This document shows positions 52,431 to 59,159 of a DNA stretch of 60,219 bases, piece by piece. The translations under genes and the position numbers were made by a program. The notes beneath the pieces were generated by a model. It was not told where the DNA came from. It made no database searches and saw only the letters and a list, made by a program, of their open reading frames with translations. Every line of letters starts with the position of its first letter. Position 1 is the first letter of the stretch. This DNA comes from an uncultured Pelagibacteraceae bacterium (GTDB lineage Bacteria; Pseudomonadota; Alphaproteobacteria; Pelagibacterales; Pelagibacteraceae): contig CACPKQ010000006.1 in assembly GCA_902634455.1 (NCBI GenBank), positions 1 to 60,219 on the forward strand. The letters run 5' to 3'.

Positions 52431-53558
52431 ATGTTAAAAATTTTTTTTGAATCATTAATTAATTTAATAAAATTTGTTAATATTGATAATAATAAAAAAG
52501 AATTTGTTTTTTATTCAGAATCTAAATTTTATAGAGATCATTTTGTTGATTTAATTCTTAATTTAAAAAAATTAGGACAAAATAATATTATCCTTATAAC
52601 TTCAGATAAAGATGATATAGCTTTTTTTAAAGGAATTTTAACATGCTTCTATATTAAAAATTATTTTATTTTAAGTATTTTTTTTAAAATATTAAATTGT
52701 AAATTTATGATAATGACTTTAACCGATATAGGTAATCATTTTGCAAAATCAAAATTGTGCAAATATTATGTATATTTTTTTCATGCAATTGCAAGTACTC
52801 ATAAAATTTATACACACTCAGCATTTAAGAATTATGATATCATCTTAAGTAATGGTGAATACCAAACTAAAGAATTAACTTTGGCAGAAGAAAAGTTTAA
52901 TTTTCCAAAGAAAGAAATAGTGAATTCAGGTTATTTTTTTTTAGACAATATTAAAAGGAAAGCTAATTTAAAATCTAAGAAAAAACGTCATATTCTTTTT
53001 GCTCCATCTTGGAATTACAATAAAAGTAACTTATTTGATGATTATTGTATTGAAATAGTATCTAATTTATTAACAAAAAATTTTACACTAACTCTTAGAC
53101 CACATCCTGAACATTATACAAGGTCAAAAAAAACAATTAATAAAATAAAAGACTTATTTTTAAATAATGAAAATTTTTTTTTAGATAAAAATTTTTCAAA
53201 TTTGAAGTCATTGGAAAAATCCGAAATTCTTATTACTGACAATTCTTCAATTGTTTTTGAGTTTATATTAATTTTTGAAAGACCAATCATCTACATAGAT
53301 TATAAAGACAAGGTTCATAATGTAAGCATAGATAAAATATCCATAAAATCTATCGATGATGAATTCAAGGAAAATTTTGGCAATATATTAAATATCTCAG
53401 ATTTAGAAAAGCTACCCGGATTATGTGAAAATTTATTAATTAAAAATAATCTTTCTAGCGATTCAATAAATTCTTTTTCGAAAAAATATTTATCTAATTT
53501 AAATAATTCTGCCTCATTTGCTTCAAACTACTTAATTAATAAATCTAATAATGAATAA
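52431..53558 (+). CDS. CDP-glycerol glycerophosphotransferase-like protein (TagB/TagF family)
   Basis: This 375-residue GT-B-type enzyme has the blocks of PF04464, which transfers a phospho-alcohol from a CDP-alcohol to a glycan, as in teichoic acid synthesis. They are FFHAIASTHKIYTHSAF, DIILSNGEYQTKEL, ILFAPSWNY, LTLRPHPEHY and ILITDNSSIVFEFI. A teichoic acid is not expected in a Gram-negative, so the product is probably a phospho-alcohol decoration of a surface polysaccharide. It starts 69 bases after the tRNA-Leu fragment, whose promoter could drive it. The next gene encodes a cytidylyltransferase, a fitting source of the CDP- or CMP-linked donor. Confidence 0.82.
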   Translation: MLKIFFESLINLIKFVNIDNNKKEFVFYSESKFYRDHFVDLILNLKKLGQNNIILITSDKDDIAFFKGILTCFYIKNYFILSIFFKILNCKFMIMTLTDIGNHFAKSKLCKYYVYFFHAIASTHKIYTHSAFKNYDIILSNGEYQTKELTLAEEKFNFPKKEIVNSGYFFLDNIKRKANLKSKKKRHILFAPSWNYNKSNLFDDYCIEIVSNLLTKNFTLTLRPHPEHYTRSKKTINKIKDLFLNNENFFLDKNFSNLKSLEKSEILITDNSSIVFEFILIFERPIIYIDYKDKVHNVSIDKISIKSIDDEFKENFGNILNISDLEKLPGLCENLLIKNNLSSDSINSFSKKYLSNLNNSASFASNYLINKSNNE

Positions 53559-53612
53559 AAATTGTTAAAAGATATTTTTAAATAATTTGATAAACATGAT
53601 TTAAAATAATAA

Positions 53613-53618
53613 TATAAT
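53613..53618 (+). promoter_or_regulatory. Perfect -10 box (TATAAT) just upstream of the HTH-cytidylyltransferase gene
   Basis: TATAAT ends 6 bases before the ATG at 53625, so transcription would be expected to begin at about the first base of the start codon, giving a leaderless message. A poorer -35 (TTGATA, 53587-53592) is 20 bases upstream, which is too far for an optimal promoter. No Shine-Dalgarno sequence is present. Confidence 0.45.
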
Positions 53619-53624
53619 TGTCTT

Positions 53625-54761
53625 ATGGCAATTAAAAATAATTTTAAAATAAATTTTGGTCCATACATACGAGATTTACGAATTAAAAATGGTTTTGGTC
53701 AAAGAGAACTAGCCAAAAAAATTGGTGTTGCCGCATCGTATTTAAATGATATTGAAAAAGAAAAACGTGCTGCTCCTAAAGCAACCATAATAAAAAAGTT
53801 ATCTGTTTTACTTAAAACAAATATTGATTATCTAAATGATCTTGCTGGAATTTCAAAAAAAAGCTTAGCACCTGATATTGACGAATATATTGAGAGTAAT
53901 TCGCAAATAATTTCTCTTATAAGGTCTATTAAAAATAACAACCTAAATAATGAACAAATAAATGATATAGAAAATTCTATTAATAAAAATAATACCAAGG
54001 TATTAATTATTGCAGCGGGATTAGGAAGTAGATTAAAAAAACATACAGAAAATTTACCCAAATGCATGTTGGATTTTGGAGGAAAAACATTACTTGAAAG
54101 ACAACTAGATGCTTATAAAAAATGTGGTGTTAAAGATATTTCTGTAATTAGAGGGTATAAAAAAGACAAAATTAATTACAAAGGTTTAAAATATTTTGAG
54201 AATACAGATTATCGCAATAACAATATTTTAAATTCTATTTTTTATGCTGAAAAAATTATTAATGGCAATATCATAATCTCATATTCTGATATTTTATTTG
54301 AACCCGTTGTTGTTCAAAGAGCACTTGAATCTAATCATGATATCTCTGTAGTTGTTGATATTGATTGGAGAGGTTATTATGTTGGTCGTAAAGACCATCC
54401 AATTTCTGAAGCAGAAAATGTAATATTTAACTCGAATAATGAAGTTCAAAAAATAGGAAAAATTAACACAACTAATGAAGAAGTTCATGGAGAGTTTATA
54501 GGCATGATCAAGTTATCAAACAGAGGTGCTAATATTTTTAAACAACATTTTAATAGGTTAAAAAAAATTTACTGGAACAAACCATTCCAGAGAGCAAAAA
54601 CTTTTCAAAAAGCTTACTTAACAGACATGATTCAAGAACTTGTAGATATTGGTATTAAAGTTCATTGTGTAATTATTGAAAGTGGGTGGAAAGAGATTGA
54701 TACAGTAGAAGATTATAAGAAAGCTCTTGTAGGATTTAAAAAAAAATTCACAAAAACTTAA
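53625..54761 (+). CDS. XRE helix-turn-helix domain fused to a LicC/PntC-like cytidylyltransferase
   Basis: A 378-residue fusion. Residues 10-72 are a Cro/cI-type helix-turn-helix (LRIKNGFGQRELAKKIGVAA..LNDIEKEKR). Residues 125-375 are a nucleotidyltransferase with the NTP loop IIAAGLGSRLKKHTENLPKC (129-148), the NNNILNSIFYA block, metal SYSDILF, VDIDWRGYYVGRKDHP and ESGWKEIDTVEDY. The latter blocks match choline-phosphate (LicC) and 2-aminoethylphosphonate (PntC) cytidylyltransferases rather than hexose-1-phosphate enzymes. The fusion hints at an enzyme that also senses its product and regulates its own operon. It sits between a CDP-alcohol transferase and a phosphonate-type importer. Confidence 0.82.
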   Translation: MAIKNNFKINFGPYIRDLRIKNGFGQRELAKKIGVAASYLNDIEKEKRAAPKATIIKKLSVLLKTNIDYLNDLAGISKKSLAPDIDEYIESNSQIISLIRSIKNNNLNNEQINDIENSINKNNTKVLIIAAGLGSRLKKHTENLPKCMLDFGGKTLLERQLDAYKKCGVKDISVIRGYKKDKINYKGLKYFENTDYRNNNILNSIFYAEKIINGNIIISYSDILFEPVVVQRALESNHDISVVVDIDWRGYYVGRKDHPISEAENVIFNSNNEVQKIGKINTTNEEVHGEFIGMIKLSNRGANIFKQHFNRLKKIYWNKPFQRAKTFQKAYLTDMIQELVDIGIKVHCVIIESGWKEIDTVEDYKKALVGFKKKFTKT

Positions 54762-54778
54762 TATTTTTTTTCATTAAA

Positions 54779-54805
54779 ATTAACTTGTAAGCGAACAAAG
54801 TTAAT
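54779..54805 (+). promoter_or_regulatory. Inverted repeat upstream of phnD, candidate operator
   Basis: ATTAACTT at 54779-54786 and AAGTTAAT at 54798-54805 form perfect 8-base arms with an 11-base spacer; GT and AC inside the arms extend the pairing imperfectly. It ends 18 bases before the phnD ATG (54824). No T-run follows, so it is not an intrinsic terminator. The adjacent HTH-containing gene makes an operator plausible. No clear Pho box is seen. Confidence 0.5.
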
Positions 54806-54823
54806 GATAGAGAAATAACATTA

Positions 54824-55678
54824 ATGATAAAAAAAACTTTATTAATAATATTATTAATTTTATTTACTGGAATTTTGAATGCTGAGGAAAAAACATATAA
54901 AATGGTTTTTGTTCCAGCTAGTGAAAAAGGTGATGAAAGTGATTATACATCTTTAATTTCAATTACAGAAGAACTTACAGGTTTTAATATAGATATAATT
55001 AAAGTCACTGACTATAATGCAGCGGTTGAAGCTATGAGAGCAGGAAGAGCTCATATAGCTTGGTATGGTGGCAAAACATATGTTAAAGCTGCTGAGATAG
55101 CTAACGCTGAAGCGTTTGCTGCAGGCGTAAGACCTGGTGAAAAAGATGCTGGATACTATACTTATTTTGTAGTTAAGGAAGATAGTGACATAAAAAAATT
55201 TACTGATCTTAAAGGTAAAGTTTTATCATTAAACACTATAGGATCAACAAGTGGAGATCTTATTCCTCAAGTTGAACTTAATAAGATTAATCTTTCAATT
55301 AAAAATAAGGAACATTTTGAAAATGTGTTTTATGCTGGTAGTCATGATGCTTGCTTATTAGCTGTATTAAATAATCAAGCTAATGTTTGTGGAATGAGTT
55401 CTAGAAATTTTGAAGCTAGATTAGAGGACGGAACAATTGAATTTAGTGATGTTAGAATCATTCATAAGTCTGACAGGGTTCCACCACCACCTTTAGCTTA
55501 CTCAAAGTTAATTCCAAAAGAAGATAGAAAAAAAATTAAAAATGCTGTTTTAGAGGCTCACAAACATGGTGAGATAGGTGGATATGGAGGAAAAATGTCT
55601 CACTACATGGAAGTTAAAGATTCTGACTATAATGTCTTAAGACAAGTAATTAAATTACTAAATAAAAATAAAAGTTAA
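54824..55678 (+). CDS. phnD: Phosphonate/phosphite-type ABC transporter binding protein
   Basis: This 284-residue periplasmic protein has a signal peptide (MIKKTLLIILLILFTGILNA, cleavage after residue 20). It shows the PhnD pattern: YKMVFVPASEKGDE, DYNAAVEAMRAGRAHIAWYGG, KGKVLSLNTIGSTSGDLIPQ and FYAGSHDACLLAVLNNQANVC. Family members bind 2-aminoethylphosphonate, methylphosphonate, phosphite or related compounds. It begins the phnD-phnC-phnE set. No C-P lyase gene (phnGHIJ) is in the window, so the imported compound is not obviously broken down here. Confidence 0.88.
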   Translation: MIKKTLLIILLILFTGILNAEEKTYKMVFVPASEKGDESDYTSLISITEELTGFNIDIIKVTDYNAAVEAMRAGRAHIAWYGGKTYVKAAEIANAEAFAAGVRPGEKDAGYYTYFVVKEDSDIKKFTDLKGKVLSLNTIGSTSGDLIPQVELNKINLSIKNKEHFENVFYAGSHDACLLAVLNNQANVCGMSSRNFEARLEDGTIEFSDVRIIHKSDRVPPPPLAYSKLIPKEDRKKIKNAVLEAHKHGEIGGYGGKMSHYMEVKDSDYNVLRQVIKLLNKNKS

Positions 55679-55701
55679 AAATAATAAAACTGAACCAACT
55701 T

Positions 55702-56424
55702 ATGCTTGAAATAAACGATCTAAAAAAAACTTTTGACAACGGCAGTCCTGCTCTAAAAGGAGTAAATTTAAAAATTAATAAAGGGGAATTCGTTTCTATA
55801 TTAGGACCAAGTGGGTCAGGCAAAACAACTTTACTTAGAAGTATTAATGGTCTCGAGAGCATCAGTGGAGGAGAAATTTATTTTAATAAAAAAAAAGTAG
55901 ATGATAATTCGATAAAAGACGTCCAAAAAAAAACTGGCATGATTTTTCAAGAATTTAATTTAGTAAACAATCTATCAGCAATTAATAATGTTCTTACAGG
56001 TCTTTTAAATTCAAGTAATAAGTTTTTGTCATTATTTTATTTATTTGAAAAAAATCAAAAGTTAAAAGCTTTAGAATCTTTAGAAACAGTTGGTCTGCTT
56101 GAAAAATCTTATAATAGAGCTGATGAATTATCAGGAGGTCAAAGACAAAGAGTTGGTATTGCAAGAGCTATTATAAAAAAACCGTTATTGTTATTAGCAG
56201 ATGAACCTGTAGCTAGTTTAGATCCTAAAGCGGCAAATATAATTTTGTTATTATTAAAAAAGATCAATAAAGAATTTGGAACAACTATTATTTGTAATTT
56301 ACATCAATTTGATTTAGCTAAAAAATATTCAGATAGATTAATAGGCCTTCTTGATGGAAAAATAATATTTGATGAAAAATCAAATAGTATAAACAAATTA
56401 GATTTGGAACAAATTTATAATTAA
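55702..56424 (+). CDS. phnC: Phosphonate-type ABC transporter ATPase
   Basis: This 240-residue ABC ATPase has Walker A GPSGSGKTT, Q-loop MIFQEFNLV, signature LSGGQRQRVGIARA, Walker B LLLADEPVASLD and switch His in CNLHQFDLAKKY. The block QEFNLVNNLSAINNVLTG and DEPVASLDPKAA are typical of PhnC. Since the gene lies between phnD and phnE, the ATPase belongs to that importer. It starts 23 bases after phnD and ends 1 base before phnE. Confidence 0.92.
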   Translation: MLEINDLKKTFDNGSPALKGVNLKINKGEFVSILGPSGSGKTTLLRSINGLESISGGEIYFNKKKVDDNSIKDVQKKTGMIFQEFNLVNNLSAINNVLTGLLNSSNKFLSLFYLFEKNQKLKALESLETVGLLEKSYNRADELSGGQRQRVGIARAIIKKPLLLLADEPVASLDPKAANIILLLLKKINKEFGTTIICNLHQFDLAKKYSDRLIGLLDGKIIFDEKSNSINKLDLEQIYN

Positions 56425-56425
56425 T

Positions 56426-57253
56426 ATGAAAAATAATATCTTAAAATTAAAAGTTGATAATAGATATAAAAATTTAGAAAACTATTTAAAACCTCAATGG
56501 TCTTGGAAAACCTTTGCTTTAATAGCATTATTTAGCTTGATTTTAGTCTTCATTGTTCAAGATTTAGAAATAGATTTTTTCAAATTAATGACAGATTCTT
56601 CAAAATATTTTGGGGATATTATATCAAGAATGCTTCCTCCAGATTTTAGTAATTTTAATAATTTGCTATATGCAATGTTTGAAACAATAGAAATAGCTTT
56701 TTTAGGTACTTTTATTGCAATAGTTTTGTCAATACCATTAGGTTTATTTTCTGCTAGAAATTTAGCTCCTAATTATTTTGTTTATATCTTTTCAAAAACA
56801 ATAATTATATTTTTTAGAGCAATACCTGAATTTATTATTGCAATGATATTAGTTATTGCAATTGGATTTGGAGCTATACCGGGTGTATTAGCTTTAGGTT
56901 TACATACGATGGGTTTTTTAGCAAAATTTTATGCTGAAGACATTGAACATATAAACAAAGGACCAATCGATGCTCTTAAATCTTCAGGTGCCACAAAAAG
57001 TCAAATAATTTCTTTTGGCGTTATTCCACAAATCTTGCCATCTTTCGTTGCAAATAATTTATACATATTAGATAGAAACATAAGAATGGCCACAATGTTA
57101 GGAATTGTTGGCGCAGGTGGTATAGGTTATGAATTACAATCTTCTTTCAGAATGTTTGAATATGAAAGAGTTTCCGCAATAATAATACTTATTTTTTTAA
57201 CAATTTTTTTAATAGACCATTTGTCATCATTTATAAGATCTAAAATTAAGTAA
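56426..57253 (+). CDS. phnE: Phosphonate-type ABC transporter permease
   Basis: This 275-residue inner-membrane permease has about six helices. The conserved cytoplasmic loop for ATPase contact is DALKSSGATKSQIISFGVIPQILPS. It also has SIPLGLFSARNLAP near helix 2 and MATMLGIVGAGGIGYELQSSFRMF in the C-terminal part, as in PhnE proteins. Many marine phosphonate loci carry two PhnE genes; only one is present here, so the channel should be a homodimer. It is separated from the tRNA-Leu repeat by 211 bases that contain a 35-codon ORF. Confidence 0.92.
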   Translation: MKNNILKLKVDNRYKNLENYLKPQWSWKTFALIALFSLILVFIVQDLEIDFFKLMTDSSKYFGDIISRMLPPDFSNFNNLLYAMFETIEIAFLGTFIAIVLSIPLGLFSARNLAPNYFVYIFSKTIIIFFRAIPEFIIAMILVIAIGFGAIPGVLALGLHTMGFLAKFYAEDIEHINKGPIDALKSSGATKSQIISFGVIPQILPSFVANNLYILDRNIRMATMLGIVGAGGIGYELQSSFRMFEYERVSAIIILIFLTIFLIDHLSSFIRSKIK

Positions 57254-57323
57254 TTTTTGAAATTAAAGCAACACTAGAGCTCTAATAGATAATGTTGTAC
57301 GTTGACATTATGAAAAAATTTTT

Positions 57324-57431
57324 ATGAATTTGAACTGGGATTTAATTTGGACCATACTACAAGTAGTTTCATTATTAATTATAGCTAGAGAAATTGACAA
57401 AAGAATACGGAAAAGAAAAAATAATAAATGA
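57324..57431 (+). CDS. Small 35-residue putative membrane protein
   Basis: A short frame, starting MNLNWDLIWTILQ and ending in a basic tail REIDKRIRKRKNNK. It contains one hydrophobic helix (about residues 6-20) followed by many Lys and Arg residues, the usual pattern of small single-pass proteins. It lies between phnE and the right tRNA-Leu repeat and ends 33 bases before it. No good ribosome site is seen upstream, and chance cannot be excluded in such AT-rich DNA. Confidence 0.4.
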   Translation: MNLNWDLIWTILQVVSLLIIAREIDKRIRKRKNNK

Positions 57432-57458
57432 ATGGAAAAAAAATTTTACTTATTCCAC

Positions 57459-57487
57459 TTGTTGAATTATAAATATTAGCATAAATA
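57459..57487 (+). promoter_or_regulatory. Promoter of tRNA-Leu(UAA)
   Basis: TTGTTG at 57459-57464 and TAAATA at 57482-57487 are 17 bases apart. Transcription would start around 57494, leaving a leader of about 12 bases before the tRNA. The same elements occur upstream of the tRNA fragment at 52322. Confidence 0.55.
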
Positions 57488-57545
57488 CTCATGAAATTCA
57501 CAAATGCCCTCGTGGTGAAATTGGTAGACACAAAGGACTTAAAAT
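57465..57545 (+). repeat. Direct repeat copy 2: promoter plus 5' half of intact tRNA-Leu
   Basis: These 81 bases are identical to 52281-52361 and belong to the intact tRNA-Leu gene and its promoter. The identity ends at the 3' side of the anticodon loop, a common crossover point for integrases that target tRNA genes. Confidence 0.95.
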
Positions 57546-57591
57546 CCTTGCCCTTTTGGGAGTGCCAGTTCGAGTCTGGCCGAGGGCACCA
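57506..57591 (+). tRNA. tRNA-Leu(UAA)
   Basis: The gene is 86 bases with a 7-base acceptor pair GCCCTCG / CGAGGGC, discriminator A and encoded CCA. The anticodon stem AAGGA / TCCTT encloses a loop with anticodon TAA (57540-57542). A long variable arm (GCCCTTTTGGGAGT) follows, as in class II leucine tRNAs, and the T arm is CCAGTTCGAGTCTGG. nadK starts 11 bases after its end. Its 5' half is duplicated at 52322-52361. Confidence 0.97.
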
Positions 57592-57602
57592 AAAGAATTA
57601 AC

Positions 57603-58367
57603 ATGACAACTGTAGTATCTGATAAAAATTTTAAATCATTAAAAATAAAATCTTCTTTATTAAAAATACTTAGAAAAAATAAAATAAAAAATAAATTATT
57701 AACTATAGTTATAGGTGGAGACGGCTTTATGCTTCAAACATTAAAAAAAAATAAAAATACGAAAAAAAGCTTTTATGGCATTAACTCAGGCAATTACGGT
57801 TTTTTAATGAATAAATTTTCATCCAAAAATATTTTAAAAAATTTAATTAAGGCGAAAAGGATTTCCATATCACCTTTAGAGATGAGTGTTAAAAATAATA
57901 AAAATCAAATAAAAGATCATTTAGCAATAAATGAGGTTTCAATTTTAAGACAAAGTAGACAAACAGCATTATTATCAATAAATTGTGGATCAAAACAAAT
58001 TATTAAAAAATTAGTTTCAGATGGAGTTCTAGTTTCAACACCTGCTGGAAGTACTGCTTACAATCTTTCAGTACATGGACCAATTTTGAGCTTGAATTCT
58101 AAAAAATTATCAATTGCACCAATTAGCTCATTTAGACCAAGGAGATGGAAAGGAAAAGTTGTAAACGATAAATTAAAAATAATAATTAAAAATTTAAATC
58201 CTTCTAAGAGACCAGTTAGTGCTGTCGCGGATAATTTAGAAGTTAGAAATGCAAAAAGTATTGTAATTAAGACAAACAACAAAATTAAGTTTAATCTTTT
58301 GTATGATCAGAATCGAAGTTTACAAAAAAAAATTAAAATAGAGCAATTGAGAAAAGAGACTTCATAA
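57603..58367 (+). CDS. nadK: NAD kinase
   Basis: NadK phosphorylates NAD to NADP. The 254-residue protein has the catalytic loop VIGGDGFMLQTLKK (GGDG), FYGINSGNYGFLMN, LAINEVSILR and the NAD-binding block LVSDGVLVSTPAGSTAYNLS. It begins 11 bases after tRNA-Leu, so it is likely co-transcribed with the tRNA or driven from its promoter. Its stop is followed directly by the ATG of the next gene. NadK is a chromosomal core gene, so it marks the right edge of the island. Confidence 0.93.
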   Translation: MTTVVSDKNFKSLKIKSSLLKILRKNKIKNKLLTIVIGGDGFMLQTLKKNKNTKKSFYGINSGNYGFLMNKFSSKNILKNLIKAKRISISPLEMSVKNNKNQIKDHLAINEVSILRQSRQTALLSINCGSKQIIKKLVSDGVLVSTPAGSTAYNLSVHGPILSLNSKKLSIAPISSFRPRRWKGKVVNDKLKIIIKNLNPSKRPVSAVADNLEVRNAKSIVIKTNNKIKFNLLYDQNRSLQKKIKIEQLRKETS

Positions 58368-59159
58368 ATGTCTAACAATGTTTTCATACATCATCATCTC
58401 GGTTTGGGTGATCATTTTCATTGTAACGGGGTAGTTAGATTTCTTATTAAAAATAAGTATTTACAAAAAAAAATAAAATTATTTGCTAAAAAAAAATACC
58501 ATACAATGGTCAAATTTATGTATCGTGATATAGAAGATCTTGAAGTTATTTCAATTAGCAACGATGAAAAAAAAGAAATTGATGAAATTAATAATTATAT
58601 TTCTAAAAATGATATAATTGAAAAAATTGGATTTGATTATTTTTTAAAAAATAAAAATAAAAATAAAACCATTGATATGATTTTTTATGAACAGTTTAAT
58701 ATTGATTATTCAAAACGTTTTGAGCTTACCTATTGGAAAAGAGACTATATTAAGGAGGAAAAATTATATAATAAGCTTGTGAAAAAAGAAAATTATGCAT
58801 TTGTTCATGATGATCATGGTAGAGATTTTGTTATTAAAGATGAAAATATTTCTAGAGATGCTCAAATAATTAGAAATTCAAATGAGCATAGTATTTTTGA
58901 TTATTCTAAAATTATTGAAAAAGCAAAAGAAATTCATGTTATGGAAAGTTCAATTAGATGTATGTTGGAATATTTAAATACAAAAAATTCTAAACATTTT
59001 CTATATAAATTTAAAAGTGACAAAAGAGGAAGCATTCCTTTTTACAATAATAAAAACGAAATAGTTGGTTCTTCAAAGGAATGGAAAATAATAGATATTA
59101 ATAATATTAAAAAAAATAATATCATGACAAAAATTAAAAATTATTTTTACTCGAAATAA
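58368..59159 (+). CDS. Uncharacterised surface-type protein, possible glycosyltransferase
   Basis: A 263-residue protein, very rich in Lys, Asn and Ile, whose start VFIHHHLGLGDHFHCNGVVR resembles the Gly-rich acceptor loop of GT-B-type glycosyltransferases (compare GSLGDI in GT9). A later block, EIHVMESSIRCMLEYL, could be the donor-side loop. I do not know a family that fits end to end, so this is a guess. It directly follows nadK (no gap) and converges with the FkbM-like gene, overlapping its end by 13 bases. Confidence 0.5.
   Translation: MSNNVFIHHHLGLGDHFHCNGVVRFLIKNKYLQKKIKLFAKKKYHTMVKFMYRDIEDLEVISISNDEKKEIDEINNYISKNDIIEKIGFDYFLKNKNKNKTIDMIFYEQFNIDYSKRFELTYWKRDYIKEEKLYNKLVKKENYAFVHDDHGRDFVIKDENISRDAQIIRNSNEHSIFDYSKIIEKAKEIHVMESSIRCMLEYLNTKNSKHFLYKFKSDKRGSIPFYNNKNEIVGSSKEWKIIDINNIKKNNIMTKIKNYFYSK

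Noticed and set aside
54762-54823. Pho box upstream of phnD
   Set aside because: No pair of CTGTCAT-like 7-mers at 11-base spacing could be found by eye; only the inverted repeat stands out.
57275-57284. Palindrome TAGAGCTCTA after phnE as a terminator
   Set aside because: Stem is short, has no loop and no T-run follows; flanking CAACA / TGTTG pairing is weak. Could be chance.
52281-57545. Integrase or recombinase gene within the tRNA-flanked segment
   Set aside because: All frames of useful length are accounted for by transferase, HTH fusion and phnDCE; none shows R-H-R-Y or serine recombinase motifs.
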